Notes under the pieces: generated by a model
The model's database searches: none
What the model saw: only the letters and a program-made list of their open reading frames with translations
Told to the model about the DNA's origin: nothing
Part shown: in pieces, positions 25,283 through 34,021 of the stretch
Layout: every line of letters begins with the position of its first letter
How positions within the stretch are numbered: position 1 is the first letter of the stretch
Source: Asaia sp003994335
GTDB taxonomy: Bacteria; Pseudomonadota; Alphaproteobacteria; Acetobacterales; Acetobacteraceae
DNA length: 64,000 nucleotides
Assembly (NCBI RefSeq): GCF_037151175.1
Contig: NZ_JBBCOR010000003.1
Coordinates: 62,001 to 126,000, forward strand
Direction: 5' to 3'
Program-made: the position numbers and the translations under genes

Positions 25283-26422
25283 TCAACTCTCCTTGCCGCG
25301 CCCTGAGGCAGCCTGCCGCAAAAACGCATCCCAGCGCGCCAGAACCGTCGGAGCGGAGAATTCACGCTCGAAGCGTGCGCGCCCGTTCTGTGACAGCTTA
25401 GCCGCGAGCGCGGCACTACCGAGCACCCGCCCTATAGCCTGTGCGAAGGAGGCCGGATTCTCTACCTCGGCGAGCAGACCATCCTGCGTGCCGGACAGGA
25501 TTTCTTGCGGCCCCTGTATGGCGCTTGCCACAACGGGACGGCTTGCCGAGAGCGCCTCGATGACGACATTGCCCAGAGGCTCGATGCGCGACGGGCAGAC
25601 AAGCAGGTCGCTCGCTTTCAACCACGCCCCGCTCTCCTGCACCCACCCGGGCATATGCACCCGGGCGCTGACCCCTTCCCCCCGGGCAAGAGCCGTCAAA
25701 GCCTCGCGCTCCGGCCCTTCCCCGGCGATCACAAGATGCACGCCAGGCAGACTCGTCATGGCGCGTATCAGCACATCGAACGCCTTGTTCCGATGCAACC
25801 GGCCAAGAGCGAGAATGAAGGGTTGGCCGTCGGGCACGCATGACGGCCGTTCCGGTGCGATATCGGCCAGATCATGCGCAAAATTGGGCAGATAATGCAC
25901 ATGGTGCTCGGGCCAGCCCTGCCCGACCATCCAGCGCGCCAGTCCGCGCGTATTCCCGATCAGATCGGTGCAGCGCCTGTAGTTGGAGAGGTCATAATAG
26001 CCGCCCAGCCTCCCGGCCACCGGCCAGTCCCCCTTGGGCATCATGCGGGCCGCGCGGCTCATCCAGGCGACGGCAATATCCGGTCTGAACGATGCCAGAT
26101 GGTGCTTCAGGCGCGGCGTGGTCAGCAGATCGAGCCTGCCGCCAAAACGGAGCGCTCTTGTTGCGACCCCTCGCGCCTGCAACCGGGACTCCCGTCCCGG
26201 ATCACGGCGCAGAAGCGCCAGCACCTCATGCCCAGCCTCATGTTGCGCCATACAGAGCCGCTCATAGAAGAGCTCGGCGCCGCCACTCGGCGCGCCGGCC
26301 ATCACATGCGCCAGGCGCAAAGGGGGGAGACTCTCAGGGGCCAAGCACCGAGCCCCAGCGTCAGAGAGTGAGGCAGGAGACGATGGCATATCGAACGAGA
26401 CGTGACCCATGACCGTGTTCAT
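25283..26422 (-). CDS. GT4-family glycosyltransferase
   Basis: A 379-aa retaining glycosyltransferase of the GT4 family (GT-B fold). The N-terminal domain ends with the AVAWMSRAARMMP region; the C-terminal nucleotide-sugar domain shows ILALGRLHRNKAFDVLIRAM and the E-x7-E element as CPSRIEPLGNVVIEAL. It likely adds a sugar in lipopolysaccharide core or another surface glycan at the cytosolic face of the inner membrane. Its ATG overlaps the GT9 stop (ATGA at 26419-26422), and asnB follows after 3 bp. Donor and acceptor unknown. Confidence 0.88.
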   Translation of the reverse strand: MNTVMGHVSFDMPSSPASLSDAGARCLAPESLPPLRLAHVMAGAPSGGAELFYERLCMAQHEAGHEVLALLRRDPGRESRLQARGVATRALRFGGRLDLLTTPRLKHHLASFRPDIAVAWMSRAARMMPKGDWPVAGRLGGYYDLSNYRRCTDLIGNTRGLARWMVGQGWPEHHVHYLPNFAHDLADIAPERPSCVPDGQPFILALGRLHRNKAFDVLIRAMTSLPGVHLVIAGEGPEREALTALARGEGVSARVHMPGWVQESGAWLKASDLLVCPSRIEPLGNVVIEALSASRPVVASAIQGPQEILSGTQDGLLAEVENPASFAQAIGRVLGSAALAAKLSQNGRARFEREFSAPTVLARWDAFLRQAASGRGKES

Positions 26423-27330
26423 CCTTCATCCAGCATCAGCTTACAAGCCTCGTGCCAGACGGTCTCGACCGGGAGCCCCGCAATGGGTGCCTCCCCCTCG
26501 GGGCCGGGCGCAGCCACGAAATGGGCCGCCTTCCCGGTCGGTGCATATTCGGAAGCGCGGCTCGGGCCGAACAGGCCAAGAGTGGGCACACCGGCGGCAG
26601 CGGAAAGATGCATCAACCCGGAATCATTGCCCACAAACACCGCGCAGCGCTTCAGCAACGCCGCAACCAGACCGAGGCTGGTCTGGCCGCCCATATCGAG
26701 CACCACCCCGTTTTCGTGTCCCAGCGCCTCAATAACAGGCAAAGCAAGTGCTTTTTCGGCTTCTCCGGGGCCGTAAAAGACCACCGGCACGAGGCCTCTC
26801 GCCTGCATCCTGCGCCCTATCTCGACGAAATGGGCAGATGGCCAGATCTTGCCCTCCCAGTTGGCTGTGGGTGCGAGGGCCGCATAGGTCCGGGATGCGG
26901 GCAGGATTTCCGCCGCGAGGGTTTCCTGTTCGGGGCGGCACCAGACCTCAGGCATCAACGTGACTGGATCGGGAAAGGCCTCGGCCAGATGCCCGATACG
27001 CGCGCCCGGCCGGCGACCGCCGCGGAGGATGCGTCGGCGTAATGCCGGGAGGAAAAACGACACCCCCGATCCGCGCAGATCGATGACCAGATCCCAGAAA
27101 CGCCGCGCACATGTCCACCAGAGCCCCGCCCAATGCAGATCGAACGGCTTCTTGTCGACCACGATCACCCGCTCGACTGCGGGACATGGCTCGAAATAGG
27201 AGGCCGCTACGGGTCCGCATGCCACGGTGATGCGCGCCCTGGGGTGACGGCGCATGAGTTCCGCCAGCACACCCGAAGAGATGACCGCATCGCCCAGACG
27301 GTTAGCGGTGATGAACAGGATACGCTTCAT
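26419..27330 (-). CDS. GT9-family (ADP-heptose:LPS heptosyltransferase-like) glycosyltransferase
   Basis: A 303-aa inverting glycosyltransferase of the GT9 family, which contains the lipopolysaccharide heptosyltransferases. Recognisable parts are the start MKRILFITANRLGDAVISSGVL, the DLVIDLRGS stretch, the KIWPSAHFVEIGRRM segment and FVGNDSGLMHLSAAAGVPTLGLFGPS near residue 230, the ADP-heptose binding region. It probably adds heptose or a related sugar to the LPS core. Coupled on both sides by ATGA overlaps: with dnaQ upstream and the GT4 gene downstream. Confidence 0.88.
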   Translation of the reverse strand: MKRILFITANRLGDAVISSGVLAELMRRHPRARITVACGPVAASYFEPCPAVERVIVVDKKPFDLHWAGLWWTCARRFWDLVIDLRGSGVSFFLPALRRRILRGGRRPGARIGHLAEAFPDPVTLMPEVWCRPEQETLAAEILPASRTYAALAPTANWEGKIWPSAHFVEIGRRMQARGLVPVVFYGPGEAEKALALPVIEALGHENGVVLDMGGQTSLGLVAALLKRCAVFVGNDSGLMHLSAAAGVPTLGLFGPSRASEYAPTGKAAHFVAAPGPEGEAPIAGLPVETVWHEACKLMLDEG

Positions 27331-28004
27331 TGCAGCCAGATCGGCTCCTTGAGCCCGGATACGAACGCCTCATGCGCTGCGCGGGTCTCGTCATCGGGGG
27401 GGGCCATCGGCCGGGGCACACGGTCGGGATTGGCGCGGTAGGTGGCGACACCCCCTCCGCTGCCTGATACGGCGAGGCCCAGCCCGCGCTGACGGCCGCC
27501 CATGAGTTCGAGATAGACTTCGGACAATAATTTACAGTCGAGCAGCGCGTTATGGGTGGTACGCGCCGAAAGATCGATATCGTGGCGACGGCACAGGGCA
27601 TCGAGCGAATTGGGCAGTCCCGGATAGCGCTTCTTGGCCATTTCGAGCGTGTCGACCATGCGCGAACGCTCAAGGATCGGCTTGCCGCACGCTTTCAGCT
27701 CAGCGTTGATGAAGCCGAAATCGAAGGGCGCGTTATGGGCGATCATTTCGTCCTGACCGATGAAGGCCAGGAATGCGTCGGCGATCTCGGCGAATTTCGG
27801 CTTGTCGAGCAGATCATCGAGCGTAAAACCATGCACGCGGCTCGCCTCGGGGGGGACATCGCGCTCCGGGTTGATCAGCACGTGAAAAGTCTCGCCCGTC
27901 GGCAAATCGTCGATCAACTCGAGCGCTGCAATCTCGATTACACGGTCCCCCGTCGCCGGATCGAGCCCCGTCGTTTCCGTATCGAACAGGATCGAGCGTT
28001 TCAT
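27327..28004 (-). CDS. dnaQ: DNA polymerase III epsilon subunit (3'-5' exonuclease)
   Basis: The proofreading exonuclease of the replicative polymerase. The 225-aa protein shows the DEDDh motifs: ExoI FDTETTGLD at the N-terminus, ExoII AHNAPFDFGFIN near residue 95, and ExoIII THNALLDCKLL near residue 150, where the H-x4-D pair is intact. The C-terminal tail after residue 190, a clamp/alpha-subunit interaction region, is Pro-rich. The order aroE-coaE-dnaQ is common in alphaproteobacteria, and the genes overlap by 4 bp or are nearly adjacent. Confidence 0.94.
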   Translation of the reverse strand: MKRSILFDTETTGLDPATGDRVIEIAALELIDDLPTGETFHVLINPERDVPPEASRVHGFTLDDLLDKPKFAEIADAFLAFIGQDEMIAHNAPFDFGFINAELKACGKPILERSRMVDTLEMAKKRYPGLPNSLDALCRRHDIDLSARTTHNALLDCKLLSEVYLELMGGRQRGLGLAVSGSGGGVATYRANPDRVPRPMAPPDDETRAAHEAFVSGLKEPIWLQ

Positions 28005-28594
28005 GCCGGGTTCTCCATTCTGGCAATCAGGCGTTTCATCTGCCGCGCGGTATGGCCGCGAGAGAGGCCATTGCGCAACAGGATATCGGCGCGCCTGTTA
28101 CGCTCGCTATCGCTCATCTGGCGCGCGAGCAGGGCGCGGGCCTGTGGCTCAGTCAGAGAGCGCCGCTTCATGATCCGGCGCAGCCTGATATCGAGCGGGG
28201 CCGTGACCACGATAACCGCATCGCAGTCGCGATCCGCCCCTGTCTCGAAGAGGAGCGGAATATCGAGCACGCAGATGGCCACGCTGCGGCGACGCATCTG
28301 CCCCAGAAAAACGCGGCGTGCCCGGCGCACCAGAGGATGGATGATCGCCTCCAGCGTCACAATCTCGGCAGGCTGGCCGATGACGGCCTGACGAAGGGCA
28401 CTCCGATCCACAGCTCCGTTCCGCACGCAGTCGGGCCAGCGGCGCGCGATCGCTGGAACCGCCTCACCGCCACGCGCCTGCAGGACATGGACCGCCGCAT
28501 CGGCATCAAAGACCGACCAGCCAGCGCGGCGCAGGAAACGCGCTACCGTGGTCTTGCCCGCCCCCATACCTCCGGTAAGCCCCAGAACACGCAT
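28001..28594 (-). CDS. coaE: Dephospho-CoA kinase CoaE
   Basis: Phosphorylates dephospho-CoA at the 3'-hydroxyl of ribose, the last step of coenzyme A synthesis. The 197-aa protein starts with the P-loop GLTGGMGAGKTT and has the DADAAVH segment, the IIHPLVRR and DIPLLFE motifs near residues 80-115 and the lid Arg-rich region (RLRRIMKRRSLT). Length is typical. The stop codon overlaps the dnaQ ATG and the aroE stop lies 2 bp before its ATG, so it is the middle gene of a tight aroE-coaE-dnaQ block. Confidence 0.94.
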   Translation of the reverse strand: MRVLGLTGGMGAGKTTVARFLRRAGWSVFDADAAVHVLQARGGEAVPAIARRWPDCVRNGAVDRSALRQAVIGQPAEIVTLEAIIHPLVRRARRVFLGQMRRRSVAICVLDIPLLFETGADRDCDAVIVVTAPLDIRLRRIMKRRSLTEPQARALLARQMSDSERNRRADILLRNGLSRGHTARQMKRLIARMENPA

Positions 28595-28596
28595 GA

Positions 28597-29484
28597 TCAG
28601 TCCAGAGTCTCGATCAGACGCGCACGCAGGCCCGGCGTGACCTCGGGCCGACGCCCAAACCAGGCCTCGAAACCGGGACGGGCCTGATGGATAAGCATGC
28701 CGAGTCCGTCCACCGTCGCGAGACCGCGTGCCTGCGCCGCGGCGAGGAGCGGTGTTTCGAGCGGGACATAGACGATATCGGACACAACCAACGATCCCGC
28801 AGCCTTCGTCAGGCTCCCCGCCCAGTCAAAGACATTCTGCCCCGTCATGCCGAGCGATGTGGTGTTCGTCAGCAGCTCGGCCTCTGCCAGATGCTCGGGC
28901 CAGTCCTTCCAGTCGATCACATGGCCACCGCCCAGCGCGGCACTCAAAGCCTCGGCGCGCGCTTTCGTACGGTTGGCGAGCGTCACGCGACAACCTGCAT
29001 CGAGCAGGGCGGCGCATACGGCACGGGCGGCCCCGCCTGCCCCCAGAACCAGCGCGCGACGTGGCAAGGTCACCCCCGCTTCACGGAGGGAATCGAGATA
29101 GCCGATACCGTCCGTACAGCCGCCCTCGATCGCCCCGTCCTCTTCGAACACAAGCGTGTTCACCGCCCCGGCGCGCCGCGCGTCATGGGTGTGGCGATCC
29201 ACCAGCGCATAGGCGGCTTCCTTGTGCGGAATGGTGACATTGAGCCCTGCAAACCCAAGCGCCTGAAGCGCTCGCACACCGCGCTCGAAATCCTCGGGCT
29301 TGAGAGGCAGGCGCAGATAGAACCCGTTGATCCCGTATTGCGCGCACCAGCCATTATGCAGGATCGGCGAGCGCGTATAGGTGAGCGGCCAACCCGTCAC
29401 GGCGGCGAGGACGGGCCGCCCCTGCGGGTACAGATCCTTCGTGAACAAAGCGTCGAGCGCGGCCCTGGCCTGATCGAGGCTCAT
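28597..29484 (-). CDS. aroE: Shikimate dehydrogenase AroE
   Basis: NADPH-dependent reduction of 3-dehydroshikimate to shikimate in aromatic amino acid synthesis. The 295-aa protein has the substrate motif TRSPILHNGW near residue 40, the catalytic Lys in NVTIPHKEAA, Asp in GCTDGIGY, and the NADP fold GAGGAARAVCAAL near residue 152 followed by NRTKARA. ATG at 29484 is chosen because it overlaps the stop of the upstream FGase-like gene (ATGA); a start at 29544 would intrude 64 bp into that gene. Confidence 0.93.
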   Translation of the reverse strand: MSLDQARAALDALFTKDLYPQGRPVLAAVTGWPLTYTRSPILHNGWCAQYGINGFYLRLPLKPEDFERGVRALQALGFAGLNVTIPHKEAAYALVDRHTHDARRAGAVNTLVFEEDGAIEGGCTDGIGYLDSLREAGVTLPRRALVLGAGGAARAVCAALLDAGCRVTLANRTKARAEALSAALGGGHVIDWKDWPEHLAEAELLTNTTSLGMTGQNVFDWAGSLTKAAGSLVVSDIVYVPLETPLLAAAQARGLATVDGLGMLIHQARPGFEAWFGRRPEVTPGLRARLIETLD

Positions 29485-30254
29485 TTCGCCGTTGAGATGG
29501 CGTTCCAGTAAAGCGGCAATAGCCGCGCCAGTCTCTGTGCCCAAGAGTTCTGCCCTGCCTCGTTCTCGATCAGATCCTGACGGATCTCGATTTCCAGATA
29601 GGGCAGTCCGCCCCGTTCCGCATGATAGGGCACGGTATAATCCGATGTGGCGGTCAGCACATAGGGCTCATTATCCCCGACGCAGAGATCGCCCTCGCCG
29701 CGCAGCAGATCGAGCATGATTCCGGCTGAGCGCGTGTCGCGATGATGCAGAATCCCGACATGCCAGGGCCGTTCCGCCCCGTTCATGCGTGGGGTAAAGC
29801 TGTGCAGGGCAATCAGCGCAGTGGGCCGGGTTCTGGCGGCCAGCAGGGCCGCGATCTGGTCGTGATAAGGATGCAGGATCTCGCTCTCGCGGCGCGCACG
29901 ACACGCCACCGAGAGATTGGCATTCCCGTCGATCGGTGTGTGATCGGAGATGGCCGGAATCGAGGTCGGGTGGCCCGGCGCCCGGTTGCTGTCGATGACG
30001 AGGCGGGAATAGACCTGCTCGACCAGATCAGCGCCCAGCAGGGCCTGAAGCGCTACCCCCACGCCATGGATGCCGATATCCCAGGCGATATGGCGCCCCC
30101 AATCGCTCTCGGCAACACCGAGCCGTCCCAGGCTTTGCGGGACGGCGCGCCCGGCGTGGTCGCTGACGAGAAGGAAAGGCGAGTCCGATGTCGCCTTCGT
30201 GATCCTGAAGGGAGCAGGATCGTCTGGGCCGAGAAGAGGAGGAAACCCGCTCAT
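29481..30254 (-). CDS. N-formylglutamate amidohydrolase family protein
   Basis: A 257-aa member of the FGase (HutG) family of metal-dependent amidohydrolases. The signature stretches are LLVSDHAGRAVP near residue 30, HIAWDIGIHGVG near residue 55, and VYSRLVIDSNRAPGHP near residue 80, plus IEIRQDLI near the C-terminus. No histidine-utilisation genes lie nearby, so the formylglutamate role is doubtful and the protein is best called FGase-like. First gene of the leftward run; its stop overlaps the aroE ATG. Only 60 bp separate it from the divergent argH. Confidence 0.8.
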   Translation of the reverse strand: MSGFPPLLGPDDPAPFRITKATSDSPFLLVSDHAGRAVPQSLGRLGVAESDWGRHIAWDIGIHGVGVALQALLGADLVEQVYSRLVIDSNRAPGHPTSIPAISDHTPIDGNANLSVACRARRESEILHPYHDQIAALLAARTRPTALIALHSFTPRMNGAERPWHVGILHHRDTRSAGIMLDLLRGEGDLCVGDNEPYVLTATSDYTVPYHAERGGLPYLEIEIRQDLIENEAGQNSWAQRLARLLPLYWNAISTAK

Positions 30255-30314
30255 GAATTGCGCGCACCATGCTGACTGACTAGGTTACCCCTTCTTGACC
30301 ATAATCCCTACGCC

Positions 30315-31796
30315 ATGGACAACCCCGTGACCGAGACAGATCGACCGACCGCGCCCCAGCTCCCCTCCGCCAGTGGTGAGACGAATACTCACGGCGAGGC
30401 CCGTCTGGCGAACCCGCAATGGGGCGGGCGCTTTGCGGCCGGACCTGCGGCCATCATGGCGGATATCAATGCCTCGATCGATTTCGACCAAAAGCTGTGG
30501 CGTCAGGACATCCGTGGTTCTCTGGCCCATGCGGCCATGCTCGCACGCGTCGGTTTGCTGACCATGTCGGAAGAGAAGGAAATCCGCGACGGTCTGCATG
30601 GCATCGCGCGCGACATCGAGGCCGGCGCCTTCACCTTCTCGCAGGACCTCGAAGATATTCACATGAATATCGAGGCACGTCTGTCGGAACGCATCGGGGA
30701 GGCAGGCAAGCGCCTGCACACGGCGCGCTCGCGCAATGACCAGGTTGCGACCGATTTCCGCCTCTGGGTGCGCGACGCCATTGACGGGATCAGCGGGCAA
30801 ATCACCGCCCTCATGCGTTCCCTCGCTACGCGCGCGCTCGAACACGCCTCAGATGCCATGCCGGGTTTTACCCATTTGCAGGTGGCCCAGCCAGTGACCT
30901 TCGGGCACCATCTTCTGGCCTATGTCGAGATGCTGTCACGCGATCGCGACCGTCTGCGCGATGCCCGCGCGCGGCTCAATGAGTGCCCGCTCGGCTCGGC
31001 CGCGCTGGCCGGCACATCCTTTCCAATCGACCGCCGCTTCACGGCGAACGCCCTTGGTTTCGACCGCCCGACGGCCAATTCTCTCGACGCGGTTTCCGAT
31101 CGCGACTTCGCGCTCGAATATCTTTCTGCGCTTTCCCTGCTCGGCATGCACCTGTCGCGCCTGTCCGAAGAGCTCGTTCTGTGGTGCTCCGCACCGTTCA
31201 GCTTCGTGCGGCTTTCCGATGGCTTCACGACCGGTTCCTCCATCATGCCGCAGAAGAAGAATCCCGATGCTGCCGAACTTGTGCGCGCGAAGGTCGGGCG
31301 CATTACCGGTGATTTCATGGGGCTGCTCATGGTCATGAAAGGCCTGCCTCTGGCCTATGCCAAGGACACCCAGGAAGACAAGGAACCGGTATTCGACGCG
31401 ACCGAAGCCGCAACCTTGTCCCTCGCGGCCATGGACGGGATGATCCGGGACATGACGGCCAATACCGACAAGATGCGCGCTCTGGCCGGGGCAGGATTTG
31501 CGACCGCGACCGATCTGGCCGACTGGTTGGTGCGTGTGCCGCGCCTGCCCTTCCGCACGGCGCATCACGTCACCGGGCGTCTGGTCGGCATGGCGGAAGC
31601 GAAGAACTGCGATCTCGCCGATCTGACGCTTGAGGAGATGCAGGGCGTCGAGCCGCAGATCGATGCCACGATCTTCGACGTCCTGACCGTCGAATCCTCG
31701 CTCGCATCCCGCACCAGCGAAGGCGGCACGGCGCCTGCCAACGTCACCAAGGCTGCACAACTCTGGCTCGCACGCCTCGAGGAGAAAAACGCGTGA
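30315..31796 (+). CDS. argH: Argininosuccinate lyase ArgH
   Basis: Cleaves argininosuccinate to arginine and fumarate, the last step of arginine synthesis. The 493-aa protein carries the fumarase/aspartase-superfamily signature GSSIMPQKKNPD near residue 315, HTARSRNDQV near residue 135 and THLQVAQPVTFGHH near residue 190. A hydrophilic N-terminal extension of about 33 residues precedes the conserved NPQWGGRFA, so the start could lie further in. The stop overlaps GTG of a small lipoprotein gene (GTGA). Confidence 0.95.
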   Translation: MDNPVTETDRPTAPQLPSASGETNTHGEARLANPQWGGRFAAGPAAIMADINASIDFDQKLWRQDIRGSLAHAAMLARVGLLTMSEEKEIRDGLHGIARDIEAGAFTFSQDLEDIHMNIEARLSERIGEAGKRLHTARSRNDQVATDFRLWVRDAIDGISGQITALMRSLATRALEHASDAMPGFTHLQVAQPVTFGHHLLAYVEMLSRDRDRLRDARARLNECPLGSAALAGTSFPIDRRFTANALGFDRPTANSLDAVSDRDFALEYLSALSLLGMHLSRLSEELVLWCSAPFSFVRLSDGFTTGSSIMPQKKNPDAAELVRAKVGRITGDFMGLLMVMKGLPLAYAKDTQEDKEPVFDATEAATLSLAAMDGMIRDMTANTDKMRALAGAGFATATDLADWLVRVPRLPFRTAHHVTGRLVGMAEAKNCDLADLTLEEMQGVEPQIDATIFDVLTVESSLASRTSEGGTAPANVTKAAQLWLARLEEKNA

Positions 31797-31930
31797 AAAT
31801 CACAGCGCAATTGCTTTCACTGAGCCTTATCGCGTGCGTCATGCTGACAGCCTGCGGCAAGAAGGGCGCCCCCCATGCCCCTGGCCCAGCCAGCAAGATC
31901 ACCTATCCACATTCCTACCCACCGGAATAA
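31793..31930 (+). CDS. LptM-like small lipoprotein (45 aa)
   Basis: A 45-aa lipoprotein below the usual ORF length cut-off. GTG at 31793 overlaps the argH stop (GTGA). It reads MKITAQLLSLSLIACVM then LTAC lipobox, followed by GKKG and a Pro-rich tail (PHAPGPA ... YPHSYPPE). This fits the LptM/YifL family, tiny outer-membrane lipoproteins that promote LptD maturation and typically have CGxKGP after the acylated Cys; here the mature N-terminus is CGKKGA. In many alphaproteobacteria a lipoprotein of this type lies between argH and lysA; lysA here is some 10.6 kb away. Its 3' end overlaps the convergent gluQ gene by 32 bp. Confidence 0.8.
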   Translation: MKITAQLLSLSLIACVMLTACGKKGAPHAPGPASKITYPHSYPPE

Positions 31931-32762
31931 CGGGCGCATCTGACAAGGAGGCGCGCGCCAGAACCATGATCTGGCGTGCGTCATACCCTTTGTCGCGCAG
32001 GGCACGCAGGCTCTCCGCCCCATCGCGCTTCGAGAGCTTCTGGCCCGACTCATCGCAAATCAAGCCATGATGGGCATAGAGCGGCGCCTCATATCCCAGC
32101 AGCGTCTGCAACACACGATGGACCGAACTCGCCTCGAACAGGTCCGCCCCGCGTGTCACGAGGGTGATTTTCTGGCGTGCATCGTCCACCGTGACGCAGA
32201 GATGGTAGGATACGCCGTTGTCGCGGCGACCCAGAACCACATCGCCAAATTCGGCAGCCCGGCTGGAAACAGCACGCCTGCCATGAGGCGACCATTCCTC
32301 CCAGCCCGGTGCGTGCCCGATGGCAGCGAGTGCCCGCTGCATATTGAGCCGCCAAACATGGGGCGTATCAGCCCCTATACGCGCCGTGCGGCAACTCCCA
32401 CCATAAACCGCGCTCCCGTCGGGAGCCCGCCCCTTCGTGCCCGCCTGCACCTGCGCGCGCGAACAGGCACAGCGGTAGACGAGCCCCATGGTGTGCAACC
32501 GCGCAAGTTCGGACCGATAGGTCTCCAGATCATCAGACTGACGTCGCACGGGAAGCGCGCTCGCAAACCCGAGCCAGTCGAGGTCTTCGCGCAAGGCCTG
32601 CTCGAAACGCGGCAGGCAGCGCTGCGGGTCGATATCCTCAATACGAATCAGGAACGATCCTTCAGGGCCCGCCATGGCGCGCGCGTAGCTGGCAGAAGCC
32701 ACGTGCCCCAAATGCAGATATCCCGTCGGGCTCGGGGCGAAACGTGTGCGAAATCCTGTCAT
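31899..32762 (-). CDS. gluQ: Glutamyl-Q tRNA(Asp) synthetase
   Basis: A GluRS paralog without anticodon-binding domain that attaches glutamate to queuosine in tRNA(Asp). The 287-aa protein has RFAPSPTGYLHLGH (class I HIGH motif) near the N-terminus, LIRIEDID, a zinc-type Cys cluster (YRCACSR ... YGGSCR), HHGLICDESGQKLSKR (KMSKS equivalent) near residue 240. ATG at 32762 has AAGG six bases upstream; an in-frame start at 32786 is less likely. Function depends on queuosine synthesis elsewhere. Its 3' end overlaps the LptM-like gene on the other strand. Confidence 0.92.
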   Translation of the reverse strand: MTGFRTRFAPSPTGYLHLGHVASASYARAMAGPEGSFLIRIEDIDPQRCLPRFEQALREDLDWLGFASALPVRRQSDDLETYRSELARLHTMGLVYRCACSRAQVQAGTKGRAPDGSAVYGGSCRTARIGADTPHVWRLNMQRALAAIGHAPGWEEWSPHGRRAVSSRAAEFGDVVLGRRDNGVSYHLCVTVDDARQKITLVTRGADLFEASSVHRVLQTLLGYEAPLYAHHGLICDESGQKLSKRDGAESLRALRDKGYDARQIMVLARASLSDAPVIPVGRNVDR

Positions 32763-32900
32763 CAAACCTTCGCTTGCCCTGTTCACGGAAAGCTGAAATA
32801 GTCAGCGCTATCAGACAGACGGCGCGTATCTATAGGCGCTGGTTTCCCGTCGCGCTTGAGATAATCCGATCGTGCCGCCCTGTAAAAGAGGATGCGATCG

Positions 32901-33464
32901 ATGCTTGCCAGCGCCCAGCATTTCCCCGCCCTTGTGCTGAACGCGGATTTTCGTCCGCTTTCATACTTCCCGCTGTCGCTATGGTCCTGGCAGGAAAGCG
33001 TCAAGGCCGTTTTTCTCGACCGCGTCTCGGTCTTGAGCGAATATGACGATATCGAGGTGCATTCGCCCAGCTGCGTGATGCGCGTGCCGAGCGTCATTGC
33101 GCTGAAGGAATACATCCCGACGGCACGACGTCCTGCCTTCACAAGGTTCAACGTCTTCCTGCGCGATAATTTTTCATGCCAGTATTGCCATGATCGATTG
33201 CCGACGCATGAGCTGACCTTCGATCACGTTATCCCACGCGCCAAGGGGGGGCGCACCACTTGGGAGAATGTCGTGACAGCCTGCAGCCCCTGCAATCTCA
33301 TCAAGGGCTCCAAACTGCCTTCCGAAATCGGCATGCATCCCCGTATTCGCCCGGTCCAGCCCTCGACGCGACGCCTGCAGGAGAACGGACGCAGTTTCCC
33401 GCCGAACTACCTGCATGAAAGCTGGCGGGATTATCTGTATTGGGACAGCGAACTCGAAGGCTGA
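32901..33464 (+). CDS. HNH endonuclease family protein
   Basis: A 187-aa protein widespread in alphaproteobacteria with a C-terminal HNH nuclease fold. The zinc/HNH elements are CQYCHDRLP near residue 95, the LTFDHVIPRAKGG core with the catalytic His, the GGRTTWENVVTACSPCN segment (N and second CxxC). The N-terminal half (residues 1-90) carries an EYIP/RPAF block conserved in this family. ATG at 32901 follows AGAGG at 32887-32891; ATG at 32892 lies too close to that site. The physiological DNA target is unknown. Alone between gluQ and a convergent ArsC-like gene. Confidence 0.82.
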   Translation: MLASAQHFPALVLNADFRPLSYFPLSLWSWQESVKAVFLDRVSVLSEYDDIEVHSPSCVMRVPSVIALKEYIPTARRPAFTRFNVFLRDNFSCQYCHDRLPTHELTFDHVIPRAKGGRTTWENVVTACSPCNLIKGSKLPSEIGMHPRIRPVQPSTRRLQENGRSFPPNYLHESWRDYLYWDSELEG

Positions 33465-33493
33465 CCCTTTTTACACCCGCGTTCGTGTTGCAT

Positions 33494-33853
33494 TTAGCCT
33501 TGCGCGAAGAGGGCCTCGTAGACAGGGAGCTTGAAGCCGAGCGTCACCCTCTCTCCCTGCACCAGAACCGGCCGTTTGATCACGGTGGGATGGGCCAGCA
33601 TCACAGCCAAGGCCTGTGCTTCATTGGCGATCTGCTTCTCGGCATCGGGCAGCTTGCGGAAGGTCGTCCCGGCCCGATTGAGCAGCGCCTCCCATCCGAC
33701 AGAACGCATCCAGACGGCAAGATCATCCGCACTTAATCCGTCCTTCCGCAGGTCGTGATAGCGATAGGCAATCCCCTCTCCCTCAAGCCAACGCCGTGCC
33801 TTGCGCACCGTGTCGCAGGTGGTGATTCCGTATAATACCGGCTGATTTTCCAT
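33494..33853 (-). CDS. ArsC/Spx-family protein (YffB-like)
   Basis: A 119-aa thioredoxin-fold protein of the ArsC/Spx family. The single active-site Cys lies in YGITTCDTVRKARRWL near residue 11; the Pro/Arg motif IKRPVLV at residue 92 matches the RP(I/V) element. Like YffB it lacks the extra Arg residues typical of arsenate reductases, so a glutathione-dependent thiol role is more likely than arsenate reduction. ATG at 33853 has an AAAGGAG site at proper spacing. The 170 bp upstream to the LysR gene contain no supported gene. Confidence 0.82.
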   Translation of the reverse strand: MENQPVLYGITTCDTVRKARRWLEGEGIAYRYHDLRKDGLSADDLAVWMRSVGWEALLNRAGTTFRKLPDAEKQIANEAQALAVMLAHPTVIKRPVLVQGERVTLGFKLPVYEALFAQG

Positions 33854-34021
33854 GAGCGTCTCCTTTCCCAACTTTCCCGATGAGCTCGACCCTGCCCATG
33901 CCGGGCCGGACTGCGGGTCACGGTAACTGCGCCAACCAATCGATCATCATCCGCATTGAGCGCAGCACGGCAACTGCACCGCCCTCGACTCCGCGCAAGC
34001 ACGCCAAGGCACCGCCCCCTA

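Noticed and set aside
33854..34021. A gene in the gap between the ArsC-like and LysR genes
   Set aside because: Short minus-strand frames there only extend into neighbours and lack start signals.
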